From: Linyphia triangularis
Lineage: Eukaryota > Arthropoda > Arachnida > Araneae > Linyphiidae
NCBI GenBank assembly: GCA_963978545.1
Contig: OZ021732.1
Coordinates: forward strand, 21,621,521-21,685,520
Reading direction: 5' to 3'
Length of the DNA: 64,000 nucleotides
A program made the position numbers and the translations under genes. Below are positions 52,085 through 61,899 of the stretch, piece by piece. The notes under the pieces are model-generated. The model saw only the letters and a program-made list of their open reading frames with translations, ran no database searches and had not been told where the DNA came from. Position 1 is the stretch's first letter; every line of letters starts with the position of its first letter.

Positions 52085-55000
52085 TTATCGCTGAACGCGA
52101 TCTTTACCTCTAAGATCGTACCGGTGTGGTAAAGATGCCTGAAGGTCAGAATTATTTTTGTGATCTATTCCATTTTCCAAGATAAATTTATCGTATCTCT
52201 TTTCTGCTAGTTTTAAACTACAGATGTGGATGCGTGTCTTAACGATTTGGGGGGATGTTAACAATTGAATGTCGAAGAGGTTTTTTGTGTGTATCTTTGT
52301 AATCTTGTAGGGTCCTGTGAAATACTTTTTAAACTTGCCTGGGGTTTTGTAGTACACAATACTGTCAACTGTGAAATGTCTCTTGTGTGATTTACTGATA
52401 GCATACTTTTGCTGTGTCAACTGTGCATTTTCAATGTGTTTAAAAACCTGTTTCCTACATTCTTCTATTTGTAGCATTGTTTTCTCAACGTAATTAGGAT
52501 ATCCCAACCAATCTAAATTTGATTTTTTACAAACCTTCATTGTGCTGAATATAGGTTCTATTTTACGACCAAAAAATAGCTGTGAAGGGGAAAAGCTTGT
52601 CGTAGAGTGAATTGAACTGTTATACATTGCCTTATGAATATCTAATGCTGATTGTAGATCAATTTTTTGCTCTTTTAAAGCTAAGATGGTGTTCTTAATC
52701 TCTAAATTCGTGGACTCGACTTTACCGTTGCACCAAGGAGCGTAAACAGGTGTGTGTATAAGGTGTACCCCTAATAATCTGTTTAATTCGATAAAGCCCT
52801 TAGAAATGAAGTTACTACAATTGTCTGATAAAATGGTTTCTGGTACGCCGTATCTAGAAATGTACTGCATGAGACACTTAGCTATTTGTTGTGATCCAAT
52901 TGATTCTAATTTATATAGATCTAAGTATCTACTAAAATTTTCTATGATACTTAATACGTAAGCGCCACACTTGAGCGGTCCCAAAATATCCATAGATAAC
53001 TGTGCTCCAATTCTATTTGGAATATGTGCAAATCCTTGCGGTTTGAACTTTTGATAGCTTCGCTTCACTCTATTGCAAGTTTCACAACTCTTAATGTAAT
53101 TTGTGACATCCGAATATAACCCTTTCCAGTGAAATTTTTGCATTAAAAATTGAAACGTCTTAGCTATGCCAAAATGTGTAAAATGTGCGTTTTGAATTGC
53201 GTGAATTTGTAATGTGTCCGGTAGAACCACATTAAACATGTAGCTATCTACATCGTTTTCTGTAATTTTTCTCTTGAACATAAGTAATCCAGAATCTTCA
53301 TCCACAAAATAATTTTTAAATTTTGCCTTCAATTTGCCATTATCCTTGTGTAAAGCTTCCTTAATTTCCAGAATGTTAAGATCCCTATTTTGTTCCATAA
53401 GAATATTAGTATCATCTAATTTATGACCCTTGTTATCAGATAAATGATGTATGATGTTTGAGCTTTTCAGCTGATTGACTACACAATCCTCCCAAGCCTG
53501 CTCTTCTTTGTTGATGTGAACGGAACCTTCGGATTGTGAAACTGTTCCAATGTTTTGGTTATACTGAGCCTGTGGTGTACTGAGTATGGTATTTACAGAA
53601 GTAAGGTTTGTTTTAGGTATAGTATCATCTACATTTTTAGAACCTTCTGAAAGAATTTCTTTAATTCTCGTAGTATCTGTGTCCAATGTGACCTCAATAT
53701 TTGGTATATTGACCATACGTGACAAATAGTCCGGTAAAACGTTGTCAATACCTCTGATGTACTGTATGTCGAAAGAGTAATAAGCCAATTCATTTAAAAT
53801 CCTTGTAATTTTATTTGACTTGTTTTGAAGTTTGGAGAAATACTGTAGTGGTCTGTGGTCAGAAAAAACAGTAAATGTGCCCCCATACAAATACTCACAG
53901 AAGTGTAAGATTGATTTATGTAAAGCAATAAGCTCAAGATAAATCGCTGGCTGCTTTTCCTCAAATTGTGAGTTCTTTTTAGAGAAATACGCAACAGGAC
54001 AAAGTTTGTCACCATGATACTGAAAAAGACTGGCTCCAACTGACATTTTCGAAGCGTCACATGCGAGATAAAATTTCTCTTTAATATTGACCTGTTTTAA
54101 AAAGGGTTTAGTAAAAAATTGCCTTTGTAGATTTTGAAAAGCCACATTATGCCTTTCTGTCCAAACAAACGGTGTGTTTTTTTTTGTTAATTCCTCCAAA
54201 ACACTTGTGTAGTTAGCATAGTTCTTAATACTATCACGATAAAAATTAGTCAAACCATTGAATCGACGTAATTCCTTGATGTTTTTAGGAGTTTGGAAGC
54301 AGGTGATTTTTTGAGTGTTATATTCTGTTGGAGTGATTCCTGTTTGTGAAATTTCGTATCCCAAATATGTGATTTTCTCCCTAAAGAAATTGCATTTCTC
54401 AGCACTTAAAGTTAAGTTGTTAGCCCTTAATCTCTCGAATACTAACTGCAGCTTATGTATCATTTCTTCAAAGCAGTTTGAAGGAATTATTACGTCATCA
54501 ATAAAGAAACGAATTCCATAACTTATCAAATCTCCCAATATCTCATGTATCAAATTTTGGAATATAGATGACGCTGTGACAAAACCATAAGGTAGACGGA
54601 CAAATTTATATGTACCCCACATTGAGGCAAATCCAAACTTTTCAGAATGTTCCTCCATGCTTAACTGTAAGAATGCACTATTAAAATCAATAATGCTGTA
54701 AAATCGGTACCCACTTAAATCTGTGACCAAATCTTTGATTTTTGGTAAGATCTGTGGTGCTTTAACAATTAAAGAATTCAAAAGACGCATATCCAAACAT
54801 AATCGAAAGCGTTTCTTATCGTCATTATTTTCTGCCTTTTTTTTGACCATAAGCACAGGTGCCAAAAAATTCGTGTTTGACTTTCGAATGATGTTGGCTT
54901 CCAAAAGAGTGTCAATTTGAATTTTTGCCTCTTCTCTTAGAAGATGGGGGATGGGATAAGGCTTACACCCAATTGCAGAATCATGTTTTAAGATTATATT

Positions 55001-56026
55001 AGGTTTTATAGCATCACAATGGCCTAAAGTTTTCATGGATTTTGAAAACACCATGTAGTTTTCCTGTAATAATTGACTCAGAATTTTGCTGTTGTTATCG
55101 TTGAGGTGACTCAAATCAAAATCGATGATGCTAAATTCCCGTTCACGCAAATGCTTAATTTCCTCAGTAGCCGTAATCAAGTTAATCATTTGTGTGTTTG
55201 ATTTTTGCGAATCATCAATTTGAAAATCTTTTTCAAAATACCCAACTTTCATCGATTTATTTAAGTGAAGAGTGTCTGGTGATTTGTTTTGAACCAATGT
55301 ACTAAATTCATTATTCTTCATGTAGTTAATGGACATGCTACACTCTAGTCGATTATTAAGTTGCATAGGTGTGAAACAAATGTCCCCCTCAAAATTTTTA
55401 TTTGTGTAATCCTTGCTTCTCAATTTAATGAAACTCGCTTCACCAGGCTCTAAGATGACTGCATGTGTCAAGAAAACAGAATTTGACTCCCCTTTTATGC
55501 AAAGGGTAGAGTCACAGAATTTGACTGTTGTCTTGTCTAGAAACTCCAGTTTACCCTCACGTAAGTTTACAATTACCCTATTTTCACTCAGAAACTGCAT
55601 GCCTAAAATAATCTGAAATTGCTCTTGAAACCTTTCGCTTGAGACGAAAAACGTAACCTTTAGCCTTTTATTTCCCACTTTTAAAATCGTCTCAATGCAA
55701 TTTGTGTATTTTAATACTGACCCTGTTATGGTCGTAATTACCACATTTGAAGCGACACATTTAGTTTTGATTTTCTGTTTTATTAACATGTAAACTTCCT
55801 TTGAGCATAAGCAGATATTTGCTCCTGTATCAAGAAGTGCTTTAAATTGTATTCCTGCGATTTCCGTTTGAATAATAGGTAAATTTAAAACATTGTAACT
55901 GTTAAAATTGTTTAAATTCTCGATTTTCAAATTTCCCACCTGTAATTGTCTGGGTATACCTGCACTTCTGGTTTGATCTGAGCAACTGTTTAAGTGTTCT
56001 CCATGTCCCCCTGTGCTATGTCTAAA
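52085..56026 (-). CDS. pol: Pol polyprotein (protease-RT-RNase H-integrase)
   Basis: The polyprotein would copy the element's RNA into DNA and insert it in the host genome. The frame is unbroken for more than 1,284 codons. Its first possible initiator is a GTG at 55,937-55,939 and it stays open upstream to the slippery site at 56,023-56,029, so it is most likely made by -1 frameshifting from gag. Counting from the GTG: protease DTGA at 37-40, with ILGMQF near 111-116; RT D418 (motif A), LPYG 449-452 and catalytic FIDD 479-482; RNase H D628, E669, D694; integrase zinc finger H919, H922, C952, C955; catalytic core D984, D1039, E1075 (35 residues between the last two); a GPY motif at 1209-1211. 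Every catalytic residue is present. FIDD instead of YVDD/YIDD is a tolerated variant. The tail holds no chromodomain that I can see. The reading is intact, but the gag interruption upstream probably stops its translation. Confidence 0.95.
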   Translation of the reverse strand, partial: FRHSTGGHGEHLNSCSDQTRSAGIPRQLQVGNLKIENLNNFNSYNVLNLPIIQTEIAGIQFKALLDTGANICLCSKEVYMLIKQKIKTKCVASNVVITTITGSVLKYTNCIETILKVGNKRLKVTFFVSSERFQEQFQIILGMQFLSENRVIVNLREGKLEFLDKTTVKFCDSTLCIKGESNSVFLTHAVILEPGEASFIKLRSKDYTNKNFEGDICFTPMQLNNRLECSMSINYMKNNEFSTLVQNKSPDTLHLNKSMKVGYFEKDFQIDDSQKSNTQMINLITATEEIKHLREREFSIIDFDLSHLNDNNSKILSQLLQENYMVFSKSMKTLGHCDAIKPNIILKHDSAIGCKPYPIPHLLREEAKIQIDTLLEANIIRKSNTNFLAPVLMVKKKAENNDDKKRFRLCLDMRLLNSLIVKAPQILPKIKDLVTDLSGYRFYSIIDFNSAFLQLSMEEHSEKFGFASMWGTYKFVRLPYGFVTASSIFQNLIHEILGDLISYGIRFFIDDVIIPSNCFEEMIHKLQLVFERLRANNLTLSAEKCNFFREKITYLGYEISQTGITPTEYNTQKITCFQTPKNIKELRRFNGLTNFYRDSIKNYANYTSVLEELTKKNTPFVWTERHNVAFQNLQRQFFTKPFLKQVNIKEKFYLACDASKMSVGASLFQYHGDKLCPVAYFSKKNSQFEEKQPAIYLELIALHKSILHFCEYLYGGTFTVFSDHRPLQYFSKLQNKSNKITRILNELAYYSFDIQYIRGIDNVLPDYLSRMVNIPNIEVTLDTDTTRIKEILSEGSKNVDDTIPKTNLTSVNTILSTPQAQYNQNIGTVSQSEGSVHINKEEQAWEDCVVNQLKSSNIIHHLSDNKGHKLDDTNILMEQNRDLNILEIKEALHKDNGKLKAKFKNYFVDEDSGLLMFKRKITENDVDSYMFNVVLPDTLQIHAIQNAHFTHFGIAKTFQFLMQKFHWKGLYSDVTNYIKSCETCNRVKRSYQKFKPQGFAHIPNRIGAQLSMDILGPLKCGAYVLSIIENFSRYLDLYKLESIGSQQIAKCLMQYISRYGVPETILSDNCSNFISKGFIELNRLLGVHLIHTPVYAPWCNGKVESTNLEIKNTILALKEQKIDLQSALDIHKAMYNSSIHSTTSFSPSQLFFGRKIEPIFSTMKVCKKSNLDWLGYPNYVEKTMLQIEECRKQVFKHIENAQLTQQKYAISKSHKRHFTVDSIVYYKTPGKFKKYFTGPYKITKIHTKNLFDIQLLTSPQIVKTRIHICSLKLAEKRYDKFILENGIDHKNNSDLQASLPHRYDLRGKDRVQR

Positions 56027-56352
56027 AAATGATTTGAAGCTTGTGAATTATTGTTACCATGTGAATTATATCTACCTCTGCTTTGATTATTGTAGTAATA
56101 ATTACCACGATTTTGTCTGTTCTGTCCCCTGACGTGCTGATTCGGATTTCTGAAGTACCTGTTTTGTGATATGTTACCTCTATTACCACCCCGTTGACCG
56201 GAATAACCGCCTCTCGCATTTTGGGTGTTCGGATATTGCTGGTTATGTCTATTTTGTTGTGGTATGTTAATCATACTCTTAAATGCCTCACATTCCGTTG
56301 AAAAATGATCCCCCGACACTCCACATAAATAACACTGCATCGCTTGTACTTG
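55990..56352 (-). CDS. gag: Gag C-terminal part: nucleocapsid (separated)
   Basis: This is the 3' part of gag, cut off by the hAT-like insertion. It holds one zinc knuckle at its start, spaced CX2CX5HX4C (cysteines at positions 4, 7 and 18 and histidine at 13 of the 116-residue frame that starts at the ATG 56,338-56,340). A basic tail rich in G, N, Q, R and Y follows, as in retroelement nucleocapsids that bind RNA. The usual knuckle is CX2CX4HX4C, so one extra residue sits before the histidine. The frame is open through the left copy of the 8-bp duplication and is in the same phase as the gag part at 58,376, so it is one gene split in two. It ends at TAA 55,990-55,992 after the frameshift heptamer. 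The internal ATG might allow separate initiation, but nothing shows that it does. Confidence 0.85.
   Translation of the reverse strand, partial: QVQAMQCYLCGVSGDHFSTECEAFKSMINIPQQNRHNQQYPNTQNARGGYSGQRGGNRGNISQNRYFRNPNQHVRGQNRQNRGNYYYNNQSRGRYNSHGNNNSQASNHFLDIAQGDMENT
56023..56029 (-). promoter_or_regulatory. -1 ribosomal frameshift heptamer T TTT TTA
   Basis: On the element strand the gag frame reads CAT TTT TTA just before the gag stop at 55,990-55,992, giving the X XXY YYZ heptamer T TTT TTA in the correct phase. The pol frame is exactly -1 relative to gag and is open from here onward. The same heptamer is used in HIV-1. Gag and pol overlap by about 33 bases. A downstream stem was not worked out. 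Confidence 0.85.
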
Positions 56353-56360
56353 CCCAGGAG
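56353..56360. repeat. 8-bp target duplication (left) of the hAT-like insertion
   Basis: CCCAGGAG borders the left terminus of the insertion and recurs at 58,379-58,386 beyond the right terminus. Both copies lie in the same codon phase of gag. Confidence 0.92.
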
Positions 56361-58378
56361 TAAGGCCCCTATATTAGGCGAGCCGGCGCGAACGCCATTT
56401 TGTGTCTAAAGGTTGGCTCAGCTTGGCGCTGTACCATTGAAAGCAATATAAAACTTCGTCAACTTCCATTGCACGGTATTTAAAATTAAGCTGAGAATTT
56501 TCAGAAAAACTGCTTGGAATACTTGTATATCCCTTTCCTATAATGTGTAAAATCAGAGAATTTGTATTTTACACTCATTATGTCGTATTTAAACAAGATA
56601 TTGCTGAAGTGGGTTTCAATTTTGGAGAGTTAGCGCTACTTGGCGACTTAAAAATGAATATGTTTTGATTTTCCCTATCGTTGGTGGATTTTCGGCGTTG
56701 ACGATATCGTTCTCTTTTGTTAATTTTATTGCTTGTATTCACAGCTTTTTTTTTTTTTAAACTATTTTTTACCGGATATGATATAAAAATGAATTATATT
56801 AACACGATTTTTTTGTCAAGAAATTAGGAAAACCTTTTTAATTATTTAGCAGTTTCTTTTAAATCAAATTTTCCAATACTGCTTCATAGTGTTTGCTTTT
56901 ATCTTATTTGATACATTTTTGAAAACCAAAAAATATTAATTACTTCAAAACTATATTTCATGAAACCCATATTTTAAATATTTTAAAGATGTTTCAAAAT
57001 TTTATTTCTTAATTTAACCAGCACAGTTTCTTTATGAAAAAGGTAAATATGGTTCAGATAAGGACCTTTTCTTCAAATAGGCCCTTCATCATGTTTAGAA
57101 TTTGGGAAATTCCTTATCTATAATTTTGCTGTATATAGTCTTTATATGAAAATGTTGTATATATATGAAAATAATAAGTTTTAGGATGTTTTTTAAATTC
57201 ATATTTCCTACATTGAAAATAAAATGCAAATCATCTTTAACAGAGAGGCAATCCACTGATAATTCATTAGAAAACGTTCTGATTACTCAATTTGCTAACT
57301 TCATGACTTAATAATTTTACTGCTTCTTAACTTATACAAGTATATATTCCATTTTCCTAATAGCTTTATCTGATGTATTACAGTGAAACCATTGCATACC
57401 AATGCACTTTTTAAAATGGATGAAGTGATTTTTATCCATGAATAATATTAAAACAAAAACTCATTAGAAAGTGTTACTTCTAATTCAGAGAAATGTTTCA
57501 ACAACTTCCTTGTGGTGGAGAACAACATTTAACAAGGTATATTAAAATACAATCATAAAGAAACAGAAAAAAAAAAAGCTCTACCTTAATTGGGGATGGG
57601 ATTATTTTATATATTATTTAAGTTGAAAAACAATTATAAATTTTTAGCATAATATTAAATTGCCATTCTTTTTGAAAAAATTACTTTCTTCTAACCTTAA
57701 TAATAAACAGAAGGTAACCTTCATTCAGAACGTAAATGTCAGACTCGTTGCGAATTGGCAACAAAAGTATTTGGCACGACAGTATTGTTGCAAAACTAAT
57801 AAAAATAAAAAAGAATAAAAAACTTTTTTATTGTAAACTGCAACATTCCAAAAACTATGATGGTTTAATTTGGAAAACAAGGAAAAGGAATGCTTTCGTG
57901 TTTACAATATAAAAATATAGTTCAGTAACACGCAGAAGTTTGCAAAGAACATTGGAATAGGAAAGTGGTATAAGGAAATCAAAATTACTTCAAAATAATA
58001 ATCAACGCAAAATCATAGACAGTTAATCGTAATAAATATTAAAATATAACTTCCGCTGCATATCAACACTTAGTGATGTGATTCACTTGTCTCGGCGACA
58101 ATTTTGAATCCATCATTGGCGTCTGTTTGCTTGTGTTGGAAATTGAAATAACCTCCTTTTCTTTTCAAAATCTTTGTATTTAGTCGCACTTGAGCAATTA
58201 GAGGACAAACAACAACCCATTTTACAAAAAATATTATAGAAAAACGATCACTTTTTACAAATACCAAACGAGGAAAGCGCACATTCATCCAACTCAAAAC
58301 CACGTCGAAACATGAATTGCGGCAACCCTTACGACACAAAATGGCGTTCGATCCGGCCTTCCTTTTATAGGGGCTCTA
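56361..58378. mobile_element. hAT-like non-autonomous transposon within gag
   Basis: A 2,018-bp insertion has imperfect terminal inverted repeats of about 46 bp. The left end is TAAGGCCCCTATATTAGGCG. The right end, read inward, is TAGAGCCCCTATAAAAGGAA. Both continue to a shared GAACGCCATTTTGTGTC. The 8-bp duplication CCCAGGAG and the TAGAG-type terminus fit the hAT superfamily; P-like elements also make 8-bp duplications. The inside is AT-rich and lacks a transposase; the longest frame is 89 codons (58,070-58,339, minus) and is unrecognised. The element probably depends on a transposase made elsewhere. Confidence 0.85.
58070..58339 (-). other. 89-codon open frame inside the hAT-like element
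   Basis: It begins about 40 bp inside the right terminus and reads inward. The translation has several cysteines near its start and a hydrophobic middle, but I recognise no domain. It may be part of a former first exon of the element or simple noise. It is not supported as a gene. Confidence 0.2.
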
Positions 58379-59173
58379 CCCAGGAGGGTTTTGAGTAGTT
58401 GTTTCCATGCGATTGATTTGTTGTAACTGCTGCTCTTCTGATTGTGAGAAGGAGTTTTCCACCTTTAATGCATTAATTTTACATCTCGCAACCGTGTCAA
58501 GCGCCATTTGAGAATTTTTTGCTATTTCAATAGCTTGTTCGAATGATTTCGGGTTCAATTTTAGTACGTCTCGTTGAATTTCTGGTAGAAGCGCCCCTAC
58601 GAATTTTGAGAGTCTAAGCTTGTCAATTACCGCTTTCGTATCTTGCGAGATTTCCGTTTGCGAGGTCCCCAAATATTTATTCGAAGCCACGACAAGTCTA
58701 TGTGCAAACATTTTGACTGATTCATTTTCTCTCATGTGACAGTTGGAGAAATCTAATTGGCACTGTCCCACATCTAATTCGTCCCGGAAAAAGTCCATGA
58801 TTTTATCCCTAACCAGATCATAATTTTGGGAATTCATCAATTCTCTGTCTGACATAAGGTAGCGAAGCGCGTTCCCCCGTAATTTCGATTTCAATATCGT
58901 GAGTTTCTCGGAGTCTTTCCACTTTGCCAGTAAAGCCACTTCGTCAAATTGTCGAAAAAAAAATTTCGTCTCATCTTTATTACCCTCATAATTTGCGGTT
59001 AATAAAGCTAAACCATTTATTCCGCTGGCGCTCTCCATTTCAATGTTTTCCTGTGCCATTTTTTTATTAATTTGACTTCCGCTCGCACGCTGTTTAATTG
59101 TCTCGGCTCTGACTATATTAGCTGTAGTTGACCTCGTTTTGAAATTTGAAAGCGTCCTATTTCCACGAACCAT
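58376..59173 (-). CDS. gag: Gag N-terminal part: matrix/capsid (truncated)
   Basis: Gag forms the virus-like particle in which the element's RNA is reverse transcribed. The first ATG in frame is at 59,171-59,173, giving 265 residues; an upstream TTG (59,177-59,179) follows directly after a stop and is less likely. The helical, charged protein has a retrotransposon Gag capsid pattern in its middle (Y-x-L-V-R-D-K-I-x-x-F-F, then a stretch ending E-S-V-K-M-F-A-H-R-L). It ends in a Q-rich linker, just short of the zinc knuckle. The stop TAG at 58,376-58,378 is supplied by the terminal bases of the hAT-like insertion, so the original gene was longer and continued into the part at 55,990-56,352 in phase. 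The 5' leader between LTR and ATG is about 116 bp. Confidence 0.9.
   Translation of the reverse strand: MVRGNRTLSNFKTRSTTANIVRAETIKQRASGSQINKKMAQENIEMESASGINGLALLTANYEGNKDETKFFFRQFDEVALLAKWKDSEKLTILKSKLRGNALRYLMSDRELMNSQNYDLVRDKIMDFFRDELDVGQCQLDFSNCHMRENESVKMFAHRLVVASNKYLGTSQTEISQDTKAVIDKLRLSKFVGALLPEIQRDVLKLNPKSFEQAIEIAKNSQMALDTVARCKINALKVENSFSQSEEQQLQQINRMETTTQNPPG
58379..58386. repeat. 8-bp target duplication (right) of the hAT-like insertion
   Basis: This second copy of CCCAGGAG lies directly after the right terminus and inside the last codons of the upstream gag part. Confidence 0.92.
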
Positions 59174-59265
59174 ATTCAATTATAAAAACAATTTCGCAAA
59201 TCACTATCATTCTAATTTTACTTTCCATCAAATACCACTTATTCACTGAACAATATGCATTTCAA

Positions 59266-59283
59266 ACTGAGTCCAAGGCACCA
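59266..59283 (-). other. Primer binding site
   Basis: On the element strand, six bases after the 5' LTR, the sequence reads TGGTGCCTTGGACTCAGT. TGG is the complement of a tRNA CCA end, so this is the likely tRNA primer site. I could not assign the tRNA species from memory. Confidence 0.65.
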
Positions 59284-59289
59284 TTTATA

Positions 59290-59952
59290 TGCCGTGAGTA
59301 TAGTGGTTAGTTAACAAACGTCAGAATTAATCTAAATGAACTTAATTTCGTGCATAAGTTAAAGCGTTGCAATAACTCAAAGTCGTAACTTGAAATGATA
59401 TTTATTCATGAACAATAGGTATTTAGACAACACATTTCCTCAAAGCACGCTTAGTTAAGTCAGTGCTGACATCCATAGATTACAAGCAAAATATAATATA
59501 TCATAAAGATATCATAGAACAACTAATAAATCATATTGACACTTTTGATTACTATACAGTATAAAAACTGGCTGAGCATTTGAATCAAGAAATTTCACTT
59601 ACTGGCATATCAGGGTCAGGAAAATGGCAAACTCATGTGCACGTCATTGCGTCCGATAAAAATGCATCTCTCTCTCAGGAATCACCCCTTGACCGACTTG
59701 CTATCTCCCCAATTTCCTTCTGTCTCTTACGATCCCCCTCATAATTACATCAAAACTTCTCTCTCTACGCCATTGGAGCGGCTCGAATCCTTTATGGAAT
59801 CGCCAACTCTTATTTGACCAATTGGCCAAACCCCTGTTTAAATATTCCCCCAAAAGCTTCGGACAGAAACTTAAGGGGCTATGCACTTGTTGCAGTTTTA
59901 AACAGACCCCTTAATACAATTTGTAAAATGTCTGTGGATATACAGCATGACA
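59290..59952 (-). repeat. 5' LTR of the retrotransposon
   Basis: A 663-bp repeat that reads as identical to the copy at 49,064-49,726, with TG...CA termini. As the upstream LTR on the minus strand it should hold the promoter. No unambiguous TATA box was located on that strand. Confidence 0.97.
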
Positions 59953-59957
59953 GTTGT
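59953..59957. repeat. Target site duplication GTTGT (right)
   Basis: GTTGT directly follows the right LTR and matches 49,059-49,063. Confidence 0.95.
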
Positions 59958-61725
59958 ATATTAACAAGGTAAAGTCTAATAGCAACTAACTTCCTAACGT
60001 GTGAAACAGACTTATGCTCAGCAATGAAACATTCAGCCAGAAAAACGAGCCTATGCTTTTACAGCAAGGAACCTTCCAGATAGTGAACTAAGCCTGTGCT
60101 TGCTTTTAACGAGAGAAGCGAGCTTGAGTTTTCGTAATAAACCCTTCAGAGAGTGTTGAGCCTGGTTCGCGAAGCGTCAAAAGATGGGACCTCGCAATGT
60201 TTGGCCACACAGATAGTGCGATGATTTAGGGGGCTGGAAATTTTTTACAGACACACACTGACCCATTTTTACAGGCACTGACCTGCCCGATGATTGCGCC
60301 GCACAGCCTTATGGCCAGTACGCTCCTGGCTGTCTTCTATTTGGATAATAAAAAAAGCCTTAATGAAGATGTCACATTACTTTGATAAATATATATCAAG
60401 TTATTTTTATAATGCACAATTATGATAAAATGAAAATAATCATTCATGAAACGTTTCCTCTCATGAAATATTGACTCCCATATTCTGCATTCTAGATCAT
60501 GCGCCAATAAAACTAATAGATAATTATCTTATGAAACACAATGTGAAATTTTTATCTAGCAAATACAATCTCATTAAATAGTTGGAAAGGAAATGTCAAT
60601 GCTAGCTCAGTTTATGTTAAAAGAAAGACGGGATGTTTAAACTTTAAGACCTATAATTAAAAGAAAGGGAAAAAAAAAGAAAAAAAAAAAAAAAAGAAAA
60701 AAAAAAAGAAAAAAAAAAAAAAGAGGAAAATATGAAATATCTAGTGGAACCGAGCGCAACTTGTGTATTTGAAATTGCTTTGTGGAATTACTTTTCGGGA
60801 AATTCATCAGAGTTAGATATTGCAAACTATTTTCCTGAGAGATATAAGATTTCCTTGGTTGACACATTAGTGGTTGAATTGGGATTTTTTTTTTTTTTTT
60901 AGTGCTTCGACCTCTTGGGAGGGGTAGGTGATATTTCCTCTTCCCGAAAATACATTTTATCTTCTAAGAAATAGGGATGTCTTGTTGCGAATAAAAGTTT
61001 TATCTCAGAAAAAACAGTAGCAAATTAAATATATGTATATATTTCGGGAAGGGGTGTTAAATGGGGATACATCACCTCCTTCTTGAAAATATATTTAACT
61101 TTCAAGAAATAGGGATGCCTTGTTGCAAGTAAAAGTTTTACTTCAAAAAGACTGGTAAACATTTTTTTTTTTTTAAATTCTTCTTACTCATAATAATTAA
61201 TCCCTCCCAAATTTTCATACTAAGAAGTAATAAAATTGTTCGTTTTTATAATATCCTTATCCTACAATGATAACCCATGGTTTTTGGTGATGATTATGAT
61301 CCTATCCTTTCCACGGAATGGAATTAAGAAACCTCTTTTCCTGTCGACTTCATTACATCCTTTCCTTCATTATCTTTCCCTCTTCTTGTTCGCATGTTGC
61401 CTGCAGACTATTAGTGGTCCAATACCATTTCTGCTTTGGTTTGGTACTTGGTCCCATACTAACCTGCTCCAGAAAGTTCCTGACTAAAAGATAATTGCAG
61501 ATTTTGCTATAAGTAAATCGCGTTGTGTTTTATGGTATTTGAAGCTTGAAGACTTGCTTGGAAAACCAATTTTATTCTTATTATAAAATCTTCATTTTTT
61601 TTTTATTTAAAAAGAACACAGCACCGTGTTACTTAAGTCTTTTATAAAAAAAAAAAGCTATTCATTTAAAATATGCAACACAGATTAGTTTTTGGTCATC
61701 ATCGTTTAAATATTATTTGTAAGTA
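59958..61725. other. AT-rich non-coding DNA
   Basis: A somewhat GC-richer stretch at about 60,090-60,340 has no recognisable feature. An A-rich tract with scattered G lies at about 60,665-60,723 and a T17 run near 60,884-60,900. Two related stretches, about 60,905-61,015 and 61,045-61,160, share GAAATAGGGATG, CTTGTTGC and AAAAGTTTTA motifs and form an old direct duplication. The 83-codon frame at 61,236-61,487 is not recognised and is probably noise. Confidence 0.6.
60905..61160. repeat. Old direct duplication (~137-bp step)
   Basis: CTAAGAAATAGGGATGTCTTG near 60,964 is matched by TCAAGAAATAGGGATGCCTTG near 61,101. Before them lie GAAAATACATTTTATCTT and GAAAATATATTTAACTTT; after them AAAGTTTTATCTCA and AAAGTTTTACTTCA. 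The copies are diverged. Confidence 0.75.
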
Positions 61726-61899
61726 CAGTCAAACCTCTTTGACGTGAAGTCAATAGAATCGTTGAAATTGTTCGCGTTAACCGAATTTCGTGTTAAACGA
61801 ATAAATTAACGTTACGTTTTAAGAACAGAGAACTGCTTTAACTTCGCGTTAAACGGGATTTCATATTAAGCGATTCCGCGTTAACGGGGTTTCACTATA
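61724..61899. mobile_element. pogo/Tigger-like MITE
   Basis: The left end TACAGTCAAACCTCTTTGAC and the right end, read inward, TATAGTGAAACCCCGTTAAC are imperfect inverted repeats flanked by TA. Inside, several CGCGTTAA/CGTGTTAAACG motifs recur (61,791-61,880). This is the usual look of pogo/Tigger-type miniature elements, which insert at TA. The element proper is about 61,726-61,897 and too short for a transposase. Confidence 0.7.

Larger units (their letters stand above)
49064..59952 (-). mobile_element. Ty3/gypsy LTR retrotransposon, full length
   Basis: The element is 10,889 bp and is transcribed on the minus strand, so its 5' LTR is the right-hand one. Order along transcription: 5' LTR, PBS, gag, hAT-like insertion, rest of gag with zinc knuckle, frameshift site, pol (protease, RT, RNase H, integrase), a long 3' non-coding region, polypurine tract, 3' LTR. 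Integrase after RNase H is the Ty3/gypsy order. Both LTRs are 663 bp, start TG, end CA, and read as identical; a 5-bp target duplication flanks them. Insertion is therefore recent. No envelope gene is visible. The uninterrupted length would be about 8.86 kb. Confidence 0.97.

Noticed and set aside
60637..60867. 76-codon open frame with a hydrophobic F-rich end suggesting a membrane segment
   Set aside because: The hydrophobic part is the translation of an A-rich simple repeat on the opposite strand.
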